DNA of 64,000 nucleotides from SIG603 sp964370775 (GCA_964370775.1 CAYJKT010000003.1:1-64000); one strand, 5' to 3'. Shown: positions 34,600-44,837, counted from the stretch's first letter. Made by a program: numbers and translations. Notes: generated by a model from the letters alone, not told the origin.

Positions 34600-36225
34600 A
34601 TGAAAAAACTTATCACACTTGCACTTGCAGCAGCTTTAATACTATCTAGCTGTACTGCAACTCCAGCTGAAGAAGGTTCCGAGCAAGGTTCATCTTCTAC
34701 TGAGAGTGCTTCTAGCGAAGAATCTTCATCTGAAGAAAGTGAAGAAGCTAGCACTGAAATGCGCACTATCACTATTCTAAACGGAGCTATGGAGGATCAC
34801 CCACCTGATATCCTACCTAATGAGAGCTTTTATGCAGTTGATTTAAACAAAGCTTTAGAGGAAATAAACGTGCAAATCGACTGGATTCACGTTAACAGAT
34901 TTACTCTTACAGAACAAAAAAACATACTTATGAATTCTGGTGATTTCCCTGATGTTGTTCCTGTAACAGGCGACGAAATGGTTAACTGGGCCGATGATGG
35001 CATATTAGTTCCACTTACAGAATACTGGGATGAATACTACCCAGAGATTGACAAGTACTTAGATGATGCTTCATTACTAAAAGGTCAATACAACGGTGAG
35101 CAATATGGTATTTTATGGCCTAGCAGTAACACTGGTTCTAACCACATGTATATTAGAACTGACTGGCTGAATGCTTTAGGTTTAGAAATGCCTACTAACC
35201 CAGACGAGCTTTATGATGTTCTATACGCTTTTACTTTTAACGACCCAGACGGCAATGGTGCTGACGATACATTTGGTATTAGCGACCACGAAAGTTTCAG
35301 AGGTACTTCTACAATTCAATCTTACTGGGATGTTTACTGGGATTATTGGTCAACAGTTGACGGCGAGATTATCCCTGACTTTATTCGCCCAGAGATGAAA
35401 GAAGTTTTAACTTACTTAAATAAACTATATGCAGACGGAATTTTTGACAAAGATACTCTTGTTCAAGATATGACTATGCTAGAACAAAAATTCGAGTCAG
35501 GTATTATCGGTATGATGGGTTCAGCTACTTGGACACAAAACTCAAGAACTATTCCTAACCTACAAAAAGTTGTAGAGGGTGCAACTGTTGACACATGGTT
35601 TGCATTTAAAGACGGAGAACAAACTGACACAATCAGAAACCTACCTGGTGGTGGTACAAGAGCTGTTACTGTTACTTGCGAACACCCTGAAGCTGTTTTA
35701 GAGTTCTTTAACTTTATGATAAGCGAAAATGACTCTATGTCTCCTGTGTCTGCATTTAATCATGATATCATAGGCAGAGAAAGCATCTTTGAAGAAAACT
35801 ACACTACTTTGGGAGATAAATATATTACAGAACTTAGCCCTACAGTTCTATCTGGTGAGGCAGCTGTTAACCGTAGCGTTATGATTTCTTACAATGTTGT
35901 TAGTGGATTTACTAGTGCTCTTTCAGATGAAGATGCAGTTGAATACGCTAGACTTCAAGTAGAGGGTGGAACAGTTCCGTCTGACCTATACGTTAAAGAT
36001 TTAGAAGCACTTTTAGAGCATTATGAATACAACGAGTTAGTTATCAGTGGTCCTGTTTATGCTGAAAACTGGAACGACATTAAAACAATGTGGGACGAAA
36101 CAAAAGTTGGTATCATAAGTGGTACACTAGACATAAGCGCATTTGACGAATTTGTTCAATTCTTCTATGACAGTAACGGTCAAGAGATTATAGATGAAAT
36201 TACTGCAATGAACACAGTTTCATAA
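34600..36225 (+). CDS. Sugar ABC importer solute-binding lipoprotein (LplA type)
   Basis: 541 residues with a signal peptide ending in the lipobox LSSC, then an acidic Ser/Glu linker. The mature part matches large oligosaccharide-binding proteins (NSGDFPDVVPV, NALGLEMPTNPDELYDVLYAF, DPDGNGADDTFG). Third gene of the operon. The glycosidase that follows suggests the ligand is its substrate or product, but the sugar is unknown. Confidence 0.9.
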   Translation: MKKLITLALAAALILSSCTATPAEEGSEQGSSSTESASSEESSSEESEEASTEMRTITILNGAMEDHPPDILPNESFYAVDLNKALEEINVQIDWIHVNRFTLTEQKNILMNSGDFPDVVPVTGDEMVNWADDGILVPLTEYWDEYYPEIDKYLDDASLLKGQYNGEQYGILWPSSNTGSNHMYIRTDWLNALGLEMPTNPDELYDVLYAFTFNDPDGNGADDTFGISDHESFRGTSTIQSYWDVYWDYWSTVDGEIIPDFIRPEMKEVLTYLNKLYADGIFDKDTLVQDMTMLEQKFESGIIGMMGSATWTQNSRTIPNLQKVVEGATVDTWFAFKDGEQTDTIRNLPGGGTRAVTVTCEHPEAVLEFFNFMISENDSMSPVSAFNHDIIGRESIFEENYTTLGDKYITELSPTVLSGEAAVNRSVMISYNVVSGFTSALSDEDAVEYARLQVEGGTVPSDLYVKDLEALLEHYEYNELVISGPVYAENWNDIKTMWDETKVGIISGTLDISAFDEFVQFFYDSNGQEIIDEITAMNTVS

Positions 36226-36261
36226 TTCACTTGTTGACAAACAACAAATATAGCTGTAAAA

Positions 36262-36290
36262 TTAAGCTGTTGCTACCTGCAACAGCTTAA
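36262..36290 (+). terminator. Stem-loop after the binding-protein gene
   Basis: TTAAGCTGTTGC and GCAACAGCTTAA form a 12-bp perfect stem with a TACCT loop. No U-tract follows, so it more likely stabilises the upstream message than ends it. The first sugar locus has a comparable hairpin at 16522-16560. Confidence 0.6.
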
Positions 36291-36319
36291 CGTTTATAGA
36301 AGTGGAAAGGAAATTAAAT

Positions 36320-37819
36320 ATGATTAGCACAAAATTATACGACAAAATTGACCTTAGTGTTACTGCCGAGGTAACTGGAAACCCTTTCGATAAAAACATG
36401 TATTGCAAAGTTGTAAAGCCTTTAGGTGAAACGTTTATTATAAACATGTTTTACAATGGAGATAATACTTATATTGCTAGAGTATATACAGATACTTTAG
36501 GTACATATTCTTACGAGATTTATGACGAAGAAGTTGTTATACAATCTGGTACGATAACTGCAACTAAAAATGATGAAATTTACCTACACGGCAAATTAAA
36601 AAAAGCAGAAAATAACAAAAAGTTTGTATACGAAGATGGCACAGCTTATAACATGTTAGGTTTTGAGGTTGACTGGCTATTTTTATTAGATGACCAAAAA
36701 GAAGAATGTGAAAAAGCAAAAATTTTGATAGATACTATCAATAGATATAAGTTCAATATGGCTGTAGTAAGCCTTTATGCAAGAAATGTTACATGGGCAG
36801 ATGGTATCGAAGGATATGGCACAGAATTCGATTTCTCCGACCCAAAACAAGGCCCTTTTGCAACAAAAAACGGCAAAACAGATTACACTATGCTTGATGT
36901 AGAATTTTTCAAACGTGTAGACAAAGTTATGGATTACCTATTAACTAAAGAAGTCGTGTGTCACCTAATGATTTATGTATGGAATAAGTTTGTAGAATGG
37001 CCAGAGCTTTTCTCCGAAGAAGATAATCGTTTTTATGATTATGTACTTAAACGTTACCAAGCGTATCCTAATTTACTTTGGGATGTATCAAAAGAAGCTT
37101 TGTCTTATGGCAAAGTAACTGCTGACGATATAAAACAAAAATGTGTGGAACTGAAAGAAAAAGATGTTTACGGTACTTTGGTGACAGTTCACGACGCTAA
37201 CTTCTGCTCTAACCACCCTAATGTAATTGATGTGTACTCCACACAAAACTGGGAGTACAACTTGCAACAAGGTATGCTAGACATAATCCATCTAGGTCAA
37301 GACAACATTATTTGTAACGTAGAGCATGGCGGATATGAAAAAGGTATTTATGCAGGTTTTCACGGAGCGTATGAGGACCCAGCAGTTTGTTTAGAGAGAA
37401 ACTATATTTGCATGTTCTTAGGCTTATATACTGTATATTACTGGCAAAATACTTCTTGGAATATCGTAATTTGGGATATGGATAAATTATCTGAAAGTGC
37501 TAGACCTAAGCTAAATTATTACAAGTACATGGCAGAATATATGGAGAAAATCAATTACCACAATCTTGAAGTATCTCCTAACTATAAAATGAGAAAATTT
37601 GTGTTAGAGGACGATGAATATTACTACATTCTAAAACCAAGTGGAATGTCTCACATTACATTTTGGAAACTTGACGCACCGATAGGAAGCGAAATCGAAT
37701 GGTTTAGACCTCTTACAAACGAGTACGCATGCACAACTTTAACAGAATTTGACAGAACTTATGCAGTTAAATCCCCTTGGGCAGAAGAATTATCTGTGGC
37801 TAAAATCAGGAAGCCATAA
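36320..37819 (+). CDS. Putative glycoside hydrolase (DUF5060/DUF4038-like TIM barrel)
   Basis: 499 residues, no signal peptide. The N-terminal 90 residues look like a beta-sandwich of the DUF5060 kind, followed by a TIM barrel. Two carboxylates fit a retaining dyad: Glu259 in WDVSKEA and Glu335 in CNVEHGGYE. The start at 36320 follows AAAGGA by 8 bases; an in-frame GTG at 36302 is inside the upstream region. It is last in the importer operon, so it most likely cleaves the imported oligosaccharide. No specific CAZy family was recognised. Confidence 0.65.
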   Translation: MISTKLYDKIDLSVTAEVTGNPFDKNMYCKVVKPLGETFIINMFYNGDNTYIARVYTDTLGTYSYEIYDEEVVIQSGTITATKNDEIYLHGKLKKAENNKKFVYEDGTAYNMLGFEVDWLFLLDDQKEECEKAKILIDTINRYKFNMAVVSLYARNVTWADGIEGYGTEFDFSDPKQGPFATKNGKTDYTMLDVEFFKRVDKVMDYLLTKEVVCHLMIYVWNKFVEWPELFSEEDNRFYDYVLKRYQAYPNLLWDVSKEALSYGKVTADDIKQKCVELKEKDVYGTLVTVHDANFCSNHPNVIDVYSTQNWEYNLQQGMLDIIHLGQDNIICNVEHGGYEKGIYAGFHGAYEDPAVCLERNYICMFLGLYTVYYWQNTSWNIVIWDMDKLSESARPKLNYYKYMAEYMEKINYHNLEVSPNYKMRKFVLEDDEYYYILKPSGMSHITFWKLDAPIGSEIEWFRPLTNEYACTTLTEFDRTYAVKSPWAEELSVAKIRKP

Positions 37820-37862
37820 CTAACTTTTAAGTCTTGATACAACTAATTAATCGATAATTTTA

Positions 37863-37890
37863 CTAGGAGGTTTCAAAAGAGCCTCCTTTT
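37863..37890 (+). terminator. Terminator of the second sugar importer operon
   Basis: AGGAGG pairs with CCTCCT across a 10-base loop, followed by TTTTAAT. A short stem, but with the right tail. Confidence 0.6.
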
Positions 37891-37911
37891 AATATTTTCT
37901 TTAAATATCTC

Positions 37912-37940
37912 TTGTTTATTGTGGAGGAATATGGTATAAT
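37912..37940 (+). promoter_or_regulatory. Promoter of the sugar-phosphate isomerase gene
   Basis: TTGTTT (37912-37917), 17 bases, TATAAT (37935-37940) with an extended TGG before the -10. Confidence 0.65.
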
Positions 37941-37965
37941 TTGTCGGTGAAAGGGTGAAATTTTA

Positions 37966-38754
37966 ATGAGCGTTAAATTTGGTATCTGTTCTTGGTGTAT
38001 TCCAGGAGGAGATAGCGTGGAAAATTTTGAAAAAATGAGCAAAATTGGCTTAGATGGAGTACAGCTATGTCTTAAAAAAGACTATAAAAACTCTGTTCTG
38101 CTAGATAGAAAATATAGAAACGAACTGTTAAAATTAGATTTAGCATACCTATGTCTTAGTTTTGAGGTATTTTGCAGTATAGAGCTATTTTCTGTTGACG
38201 ATACTACTCTAGATGAAATTATCGATACAGCAGTAAAAATAAGTGAAATTTACGGTTGCAAAATATTCCAAGTTCCGTCTTTTGGTGTTTCTATGATTAA
38301 CTCGGCAGATAAATTTAACGGCACTGTCGACACCTATATAAAATTATGTGATAAAGTTATCGATAAAGGTCTTATCGTTGCTACTGAAAACACTTTGAGT
38401 GCTGACGAGCAATTGGATATGATAAAAAAAGTTAACAGACCTAACTTTAAAATATATTTTGATACCCAAAATGGTCATATTGTTAATGGATATGATATGG
38501 AAGAACAAGCTAATAAGCTTGCTCCTTTGATCTGTGAAGTTCATTACAAAGATGGCGACACAAAAATGTCTAACAAATATTTAGGCGAGGGAAGTTCTAA
38601 CTTCTTTAAAACTGCAAACGCTATAAAAGTAAACGGCTTTAGTGGATTTATTCATCTAGAGAATGATTACTCTGAAATTGCCGCAGAAAAAAATATCACT
38701 CCTTTGCAAGCATTGGAACAAGATATTAAGATTATGAAAAGCGTTTATAATTAA
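37966..38754 (+). CDS. Sugar phosphate isomerase/epimerase family TIM barrel
   Basis: 262 residues of the AP-endonuclease-2 type TIM barrel (FGICSWCIPGGDSVENFEKMSKIGLDGVQLCLK). Metal ligands are likely the Glu of ATENTLS, the Asp of IYFDTQNGH and the His/Asp of EVHYKDGD, with a late Glu in FIHLENDY. AAAGGGTGA precedes the ATG and it has its own promoter. Such enzymes epimerise ketoses or inositol derivatives. It may finish the catabolism begun by the adjacent importer and glycosidase, but the substrate is unknown. Confidence 0.78.
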   Translation: MSVKFGICSWCIPGGDSVENFEKMSKIGLDGVQLCLKKDYKNSVLLDRKYRNELLKLDLAYLCLSFEVFCSIELFSVDDTTLDEIIDTAVKISEIYGCKIFQVPSFGVSMINSADKFNGTVDTYIKLCDKVIDKGLIVATENTLSADEQLDMIKKVNRPNFKIYFDTQNGHIVNGYDMEEQANKLAPLICEVHYKDGDTKMSNKYLGEGSSNFFKTANAIKVNGFSGFIHLENDYSEIAAEKNITPLQALEQDIKIMKSVYN

Positions 38755-38839
38755 ACTACGCAAATAATGGTTGCATTAAATTATTAATAAAACCGTTTTT
38801 ATATATTTTTTTATACAATTTAGAGAGGCTAACATAGAA

Positions 38840-39577
38840 ATGAAAGAATTACTAAAAATTAAAGACTTATACGCAAAAGTAGAAGATAAAGAAATACTTA
38901 AAGGTCTTAACCTTACCGTTAACACAGGCGAAGTTCACGTTATCATGGGTCCTAACGGTGCAGGTAAATCAACTCTAGCAAACGTGATTTTTAACAACCC
39001 TGAATACACAAAAATCAGTGGTGAAGTTATATTCGAGGGCGAAAACATCAACGATTTATCTACAGATAAAATCGCTAAGAAAGGTGTTTTCATGTCTTTC
39101 CAAACACCTGTGGAAATCCCAGGTATTACAACAATGAACTTTTTGAAATATGCAAAAAGCAAGCAAGAAAACAAACCTGTTAAAACATTAGCATTTAAAA
39201 AGGAGCTAGACTACAATATTAAAGAGTTAAGCATGGACCCTAATCTTGCTAGCAGAAACTTAAACGTAGGTTTCTCTGGTGGTGAGAAAAAGAAAAACGA
39301 GATTTTACAAATGCTTACATTAAACCCAAAACTAGCACTACTAGACGAGACAGATTCAGGTCTTGATTTTGACGCTGTTAGAACAGTTTCTAAAGGTATT
39401 AACATGTTCAAATCCGATGAACATTCTCTTATAATTATCACACATAATACTAAGATTTTTGAAAGTATTAAAGTTGATTATGTGCATGTTTTAGTTGACG
39501 GAAAAATCATTAAAACAGGTACAACAGAGCTTAGCCAAGAGATTGAAAGAGACGGCTTTGCTAAATATAAGAATTAA
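38840..39577 (+). CDS. sufC: Fe-S cluster assembly ATPase SufC
   Basis: 245 residues, a soluble ABC-type ATPase: GPNGAGKSTLA (Walker A), signature FSGGEKKKNE, LLDETDSGLDFDAV (Walker B and D-loop) and IITHNTKI (His switch). It powers the SufBCD scaffold that builds Fe-S clusters. First gene of the order sufC-B-D-S-U, which is the usual clostridial order and differs from the Bacillus order. Confidence 0.96.
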   Translation: MKELLKIKDLYAKVEDKEILKGLNLTVNTGEVHVIMGPNGAGKSTLANVIFNNPEYTKISGEVIFEGENINDLSTDKIAKKGVFMSFQTPVEIPGITTMNFLKYAKSKQENKPVKTLAFKKELDYNIKELSMDPNLASRNLNVGFSGGEKKKNEILQMLTLNPKLALLDETDSGLDFDAVRTVSKGINMFKSDEHSLIIITHNTKIFESIKVDYVHVLVDGKIIKTGTTELSQEIERDGFAKYKN

Positions 39578-39588
39578 GGAGATCGGTC

Positions 39589-40992
39589 ATGGCAATTAAA
39601 ACTCAACTTGATGATATTAGCAGAAGCATGTATGAAGCGAAAAATGCTGATACTTATGATGTTAAAATGTCTAAAGGTATCAACAGACAAATTATCGAAG
39701 AAATCTCTGCTATAAAAAAAGAGCCTGACTGGATGCTTGAACTTAGATTAAAAGCACTAGAGGTTTATAATAAATTAAGCTTACCTACATGGGGACCTGA
39801 TTTATCCGAGCTAAATATGGAGGATATTTCTACTTATGTAAAGCCAAAAAGCGAACTTAACGAATCATGGGACAATGTTCCAGATGATATTAAAGATACA
39901 TTTGCAAATCTAGGAATACTAGATGCAGAAAAAACTTCTCTAGCTGGCGTTGGCGCACAGTATGACTCAGAAGTTGTTTACCACAGCATTAGAGAAGACA
40001 TGCAAGCACAAGGCGTTATATACACAGATTTTGACACAGCTGTTAGAGAATACCCAGAGCTTGTTAAAAATCACTTTATGAAATGTATTCCTATAAATTA
40101 CCACAAATTCATAGCACTTCATGCAGCTGTATGGTCTGGTGGTTCATTCGTTTACGTGCCAAAAAATGTGCATGTAGACATTCCTTTACAATCATATTTC
40201 CGTTTAAACTCACCTGAATCAGGTCAGTTTGAGCACACTTTAATCATAGTAGACGAAGGCGCTTCTCTGCATTTTATAGAGGGCTGTTCTGCTCCTACTT
40301 ACAACAAAGTTAACCTACACGCTGGTTGCGTTGAACTTTTCGTTAAAGACGGCGCTACATTAAGATATTCTACAATAGAGAACTGGTCAAAAAACATGCT
40401 TAACCTTAACACTAAAAAAGCTATTGTTGGCAAAAATGCTAAAATGGAATGGGTTACTGGCTCTTTTGGCTCTAAAATATCTATGCTATACCCACTTAGC
40501 TATCTGAACGGCGAGGGAGCTTCTACAGAATACACTGGTATTACTTTTGCTGGTAAAGACCAAACTTTGGACACTGGTTTCAAAGTTATTCACAACGCAC
40601 CTCACACAACTTCTGTTGTTAACTCAAAATCTATATCTAAAAACGGTGGTTCTTGTACTTATCGTTCTTTGGTAGAGGTTACAAAAAAAGCTCACAAAGC
40701 TAAGTGTAGCGTAAGTTGTGAGTCCTTAATGCTTGACGGACTTTCAAGGTCTGACACTATCCCTGTAACCAATGTTAGAACACCTGATGTTGAGATTTCT
40801 CACGAGGCTACTATCGGTAAAATCAGCGACAAAGAGATTTTCTATTTAATGTCAAGAGGTTTAACAGAGGAAGAAGCAAAAGCTATGATAGTACGTGGTT
40901 TTGCATATCCTGTTGCAAGTGAATTACCAATGGAATACGCTGTCGAGATGAACAATCTTATCAATATGGAATTAGAAGGGAGTATTGGATAA
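39589..40992 (+). CDS. sufB: Fe-S cluster scaffold SufB
   Basis: 467 residues with the SufB beta-helix core (YVPKNVHVDIPLQSYFR, GCSAPTY, HAGCVELFVKDGATLRYSTIENWS) and the C-terminal FYLMSRGLTEEEAKAMIVRGF. It receives sulfur and forms the nascent cluster with SufD and SufC. Its stop overlaps the start region of sufD. Confidence 0.96.
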   Translation: MAIKTQLDDISRSMYEAKNADTYDVKMSKGINRQIIEEISAIKKEPDWMLELRLKALEVYNKLSLPTWGPDLSELNMEDISTYVKPKSELNESWDNVPDDIKDTFANLGILDAEKTSLAGVGAQYDSEVVYHSIREDMQAQGVIYTDFDTAVREYPELVKNHFMKCIPINYHKFIALHAAVWSGGSFVYVPKNVHVDIPLQSYFRLNSPESGQFEHTLIIVDEGASLHFIEGCSAPTYNKVNLHAGCVELFVKDGATLRYSTIENWSKNMLNLNTKKAIVGKNAKMEWVTGSFGSKISMLYPLSYLNGEGASTEYTGITFAGKDQTLDTGFKVIHNAPHTTSVVNSKSISKNGGSCTYRSLVEVTKKAHKAKCSVSCESLMLDGLSRSDTIPVTNVRTPDVEISHEATIGKISDKEIFYLMSRGLTEEEAKAMIVRGFAYPVASELPMEYAVEMNNLINMELEGSIG

Positions 40993-42038
40993 TGGCAAAT
41001 AAATTAGTATTAAACAACACTCCAATTAGAACTTCAGTCAGTTATAAAATTAACAATATTACACTTAACGACTTAGACATTCCTACTGCAAACAACTTTG
41101 CTAACGCAGTTATGAATGAACAAAACGTGAGTGTCTCTAACACAGTTAACGCTCTGTCTCCCCTAGTTTATGGTGTTGGAACTGAGCTTGTTAATTCAGA
41201 TACAGAATATAACAGTATCTATAATATCAGTCCAAAAGAAAGTGGTGCAAATTTTGAGCTAACTTATACTTTTGATGATAACAATCTAAACCTAACTAAC
41301 CTAATTAACATCAATGCTGATAAAGACATGGACGTTAAGGTTATATATAGAAGTAACACAGATAAACCATGCTTCCACAACAGTGTTGTAAGGGTTAATT
41401 CTTCTAACGAAGCTAATGTTCACGTAGAGTTAGTTAACTTTTTAAATAATTCAAGCGAGCATTTTTACTCTATCGAAAATATAGTAGACGAAAAATCATA
41501 CTCTGATATAGTTATTATCGATATGGGCGCTAAAAATAGTGTAGGAAACCTATATACTAACCTAATCGGTAAGAAAGCAAATTCTACAATAAACACCGTT
41601 TATATCGGTAAAGATGACGATGTGAAAGACATTAACTACATCGCTCACCTTAGAGGTGCAAAAAGCGAAGTAGACATGAATATTCAAGGTGCACTTGATG
41701 ATAGAAGTCGCAAAAACTTTAAAGGTACAATCGACTTTAAATCAGGCTGTAAAGGTGCTGTAGGTAGCGAAAGCGAATACTGTATGCTACTTTCAGATGA
41801 TGTTTCATCAATCGCTTTACCTATTCTTTTATGCACAGAGGACGATGTTAACGGAAGCCACAGTGCGGCATCAGGTCAAGCTGATTTAAGCCAAGTGTTC
41901 TACTTAATGACACGTGGTTTTACAAGAAAAGAAGCTATTAAAATACTTGTTAAAGCAGGTTTTTACAAGATAACACAAAGAATTAAAGACATAGATTTAC
42001 AAAACGAGATACTTGAGGAGATTGACAGGAGGCTATAA
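40992..42038 (+). CDS. sufD: Fe-S cluster scaffold partner SufD
   Basis: 348 residues, shorter and more divergent than SufB. The beta-helix is seen in the middle, and the C-terminus keeps the paralogous FYLMTRGFTRKEAIKILVKAGF plus a likely conserved HSAASGQ histidine. The start overlaps the sufB stop by one base and the stop overlaps sufS by one base, so the three are translationally coupled. Confidence 0.92.
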   Translation: MANKLVLNNTPIRTSVSYKINNITLNDLDIPTANNFANAVMNEQNVSVSNTVNALSPLVYGVGTELVNSDTEYNSIYNISPKESGANFELTYTFDDNNLNLTNLININADKDMDVKVIYRSNTDKPCFHNSVVRVNSSNEANVHVELVNFLNNSSEHFYSIENIVDEKSYSDIVIIDMGAKNSVGNLYTNLIGKKANSTINTVYIGKDDDVKDINYIAHLRGAKSEVDMNIQGALDDRSRKNFKGTIDFKSGCKGAVGSESEYCMLLSDDVSSIALPILLCTEDDVNGSHSAASGQADLSQVFYLMTRGFTRKEAIKILVKAGFYKITQRIKDIDLQNEILEEIDRRL

Positions 42039-43261
42039 TGCGTAATTTTAAAGATGATTTTCCATTGCTAAAAAACAGTGACATTGCATATTTAGACAAT
42101 GGCGCTACAACTCAAAAGCCTCAGTCAGTTATTGACGCAATCGACCATTACTATCATGTTAACAACGCAAACCCTCACAGAGGTCTATATACTTTAAGTA
42201 TGCAAGCTACTCAGGCTTATGAAGAAGCAAGAGAGAAAACAGCGAAGTTTATAGGTGCAAAAAACCCAAGCCAAATAATTTTCACTAAAAACGCTAGTGA
42301 AGCTTCAAATATCATCGCATATTCTTATGGTTTGGATGTTCTGAGCGAGGGCGACGAAGTGGTTGTATCTATAATGGAACACCATTCTTCTATAGTTCCG
42401 TGGCAATTTGTTACTAAACAAACAAAAAGCGAACTAAAATTTATGTATATCGATGATAATTATTCTTTAACTAAAGAAGAGATAACGACAAAAATTACAG
42501 ATAAAACCAAAATAGTTTGCATTACTCAAATGTCAAATGCTTTAGGAACTGTAAATGATGTCAAATTTATCATAGAATATGCTCACAGCAAAGGCGCTAT
42601 TGTTGTTGTTGACGCAGCACAAAGTGTTCCACACATGCCGATTGACGTGCAAGAATTAGACGCAGATTTCCTTTTGTTCTCAGGCCACAAAATGCTTGCC
42701 CCTTTGGGAATTGGCGTATTATACGGAAAATCAGAACTATTAGAAAACATGCGTCCGTTTATGATGGGTGGAGACATGGTTGAATACGTTTACGAACAAG
42801 AGACAACTTATGCTAGCTTACCTAATAAATTTGAGGCCGGTACTCAAAATATAGAGGGTGCAATTGGACTTGCAGCAGCTATAGATTATATTAATTCTGT
42901 TGGCTTTGATACAATCAACAAAATTGATGCAGAGCTTATTGGCTATGCTAGACAAGAACTTGCAAAGCTGGACTATGTAACTTGTTATATGCCAAAAGAC
43001 GAAGATAATCACGCTTGTTTAATCTCCTTTAACATTAACGGAGTTCACCCACATGACGTGTCTGACATATTAAATAACTTTGGTGTGTGTGTTAGAGCTG
43101 GCAACCACTGTGCTCAACCTCTTTTAAGATACCTAAAGTTAGAGTCAACATGCAGAGCATCTGTGTATTTATATAACACAAAAGAAGATATTGACAGGCT
43201 AATTACAGCAATCAAAAAAGTATATGATATTTTCGGAAAATATTTAAAAAAAGGAAACTAA
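42038..43261 (+). CDS. sufS: Cysteine desulfurase SufS
   Basis: 407 residues, PLP enzyme of group II. AYLDNGATTQKP opens the fold, the PLP lysine is in LFSGHKMLAP, and the catalytic cysteine is in CVRAGNHCAQP near residue 360. It takes sulfur from cysteine and passes it to SufU. Positioned directly before sufU, its usual partner in Gram-positives. Confidence 0.96.
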   Translation: MRNFKDDFPLLKNSDIAYLDNGATTQKPQSVIDAIDHYYHVNNANPHRGLYTLSMQATQAYEEAREKTAKFIGAKNPSQIIFTKNASEASNIIAYSYGLDVLSEGDEVVVSIMEHHSSIVPWQFVTKQTKSELKFMYIDDNYSLTKEEITTKITDKTKIVCITQMSNALGTVNDVKFIIEYAHSKGAIVVVDAAQSVPHMPIDVQELDADFLLFSGHKMLAPLGIGVLYGKSELLENMRPFMMGGDMVEYVYEQETTYASLPNKFEAGTQNIEGAIGLAAAIDYINSVGFDTINKIDAELIGYARQELAKLDYVTCYMPKDEDNHACLISFNINGVHPHDVSDILNNFGVCVRAGNHCAQPLLRYLKLESTCRASVYLYNTKEDIDRLITAIKKVYDIFGKYLKKGN

Positions 43262-43263
43262 AA

Positions 43264-43701
43264 ATGAACGAACTAGAAGCAATGTATAATGATATTATCA
43301 TGGAACATAGCATGAATTCTCCACACAAACATGTTTTAGATAGCTTTGATTACTCTGCTAAAGGGCATAACCCAAGTTGTGGTGATGAGATTAATGTGCA
43401 AGTAAAAATCAATAATGGAATACTTGAAGAAATTGGTTTTACAGGCCACGGCTGTGCTATCTCCCAAAGCTCTACTTCAATAATGATAGACACACTTACA
43501 GGAAAATCAGTTGAAGAAGCAAAGGAAATTACCGAGATTTTTATTGACATGATTAAAAGAAACACAAAAAGCGAGGAAGATTTAGAGCGTTTGGAAGAAG
43601 CTATTGCTTTTAAAAATGTATCTAACATGCCTGCTAGAGTTAAATGTGCTCTGTTAGCATGGCACACTTTGGAAGACTTTTTAAATCAATCAGATAATTA
43701 A
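43264..43701 (+). CDS. sufU: Zinc-dependent sulfur acceptor SufU
   Basis: 145 residues with the three cysteines of SufU: NPSCGDEI, GHGCAISQSS and RVKCALLAW. In SufU these bind zinc and accept sulfur from SufS; it is not a scaffold like IscU. Last gene of the operon. Confidence 0.95.
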   Translation: MNELEAMYNDIIMEHSMNSPHKHVLDSFDYSAKGHNPSCGDEINVQVKINNGILEEIGFTGHGCAISQSSTSIMIDTLTGKSVEEAKEITEIFIDMIKRNTKSEEDLERLEEAIAFKNVSNMPARVKCALLAWHTLEDFLNQSDN

Positions 43702-43717
43702 GTTATAACTTTACATC

Positions 43718-43753
43718 AAAAAGCGAAGCACTTACCATGCTTCGCTTTAATTT
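43718..43753 (+). terminator. Terminator of the suf operon
   Basis: AAAGCGAAGCA pairs with TGCTTCGCTTT around a 7-base loop, then a T-rich tail. On the other strand it may also end the pilus-like operon. Confidence 0.85.
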
Positions 43754-43764
43754 TATTTATTTGA

Positions 43765-44823
43765 TTATCTTAGTCTTCTTGTCAATGCCTCTGCATTTGC
43801 TGCGTAATTTAATGCTGTTTGTTTATCGATTGTGTTAGCATTATATAGGTCAAGCAAGTTTTTATCTAGACTCAACATACCTTCGCTTACAGCAGAAGTA
43901 GCAATAACGTTGTCAATCTGGTGAACTTTTCCCTCTCTAATTAGGTTTCTAATAGCTGGAGTAACTGTCATAATCTCAAAAACTGGTGCTACTTTTCCGT
44001 CTGTTGTAGGTACTAACTGTTGAGATACAACTGCTTTTAGAACCATAGAAAGTTGTAGCAAAATTTGTTGTTGTTGGTTTGGTGGGAACGAGTCAACTAT
44101 TCTGTCAATTGTGTTTGCCGCACCTATTGTGTGCAAACTTGACAAAATCAAGTGGCCTGTTTCAGCCGCTGTCATAGCTATCTCAATAGTCTCAGGGTCA
44201 CGCAACTCACCAATCAAAATAACATCTGGGCTTTGTCTTAACGCAGAACGTAAAGCCATTAAGAAGCTATCTGTATCCGAGTTTACCTCTCTTTGAGACA
44301 CGATACATTTTTTATGGGAATGTAGATACTCTAGCGGGTCTTCTAGTGTGATAATATGCCCAGCTTTATTTGTGTTAATCTCGTTAATAATACAAGCAAG
44401 TGTTGTACTCTTACCACTACCAGCTGAACCAGTTACAAGCACTAAACCTCTATCAAACTTAGATATATTAAGTATCTCTTGGCTGATATTTAAGTCTGAT
44501 GGTTCTGGCAATTTAAACTGAATAACTCTGATAACAGTCGCAATCGTGCCACGTTGTTTGTAAGCATTAACACGAAATCTTGACAAACCTGTTATAGCAA
44601 AAGAGAAGTCGTCATCTCCCTTGTTTTCTAGTTTTTCCATGCTTCTGTCAGCATGTCTATATACCTCACTTACAAAAGCTTCTGTATCTACTGGTTTCAT
44701 TTTAACTTCATCATAATTTTTAATGATACCATTAGTTTTACAACTAATCGGTAATCCTGTTATAACAAAAATATCAGATGCTTTCTGTGTAATCATATCT
44801 TCTAAAATTGGTATAATATCCAT
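43765..44823 (-). CDS. pilT: PilT-type retraction ATPase
   Basis: 352 residues. Walker A GSAGSGKST at 132-140, the Asp box and Walker B (IITLEDPLEYLH, SPDVILIGELRDPE), the His box LSSLHT, and the AIRNLIREGK motif that distinguishes PilT from the extension ATPase PilB. The protein would depolymerise pilus-like fibres. It is the last gene of the operon. Because no PilB lies in the window, either the extension ATPase is encoded elsewhere or this ATPase works alone. Confidence 0.9.
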   Translation of the reverse strand: MDIIPILEDMITQKASDIFVITGLPISCKTNGIIKNYDEVKMKPVDTEAFVSEVYRHADRSMEKLENKGDDDFSFAITGLSRFRVNAYKQRGTIATVIRVIQFKLPEPSDLNISQEILNISKFDRGLVLVTGSAGSGKSTTLACIINEINTNKAGHIITLEDPLEYLHSHKKCIVSQREVNSDTDSFLMALRSALRQSPDVILIGELRDPETIEIAMTAAETGHLILSSLHTIGAANTIDRIVDSFPPNQQQQILLQLSMVLKAVVSQQLVPTTDGKVAPVFEIMTVTPAIRNLIREGKVHQIDNVIATSAVSEGMLSLDKNLLDLYNANTIDKQTALNYAANAEALTRRLR

Positions 44824-44837
44824 TTTTCCTCCTAAAT

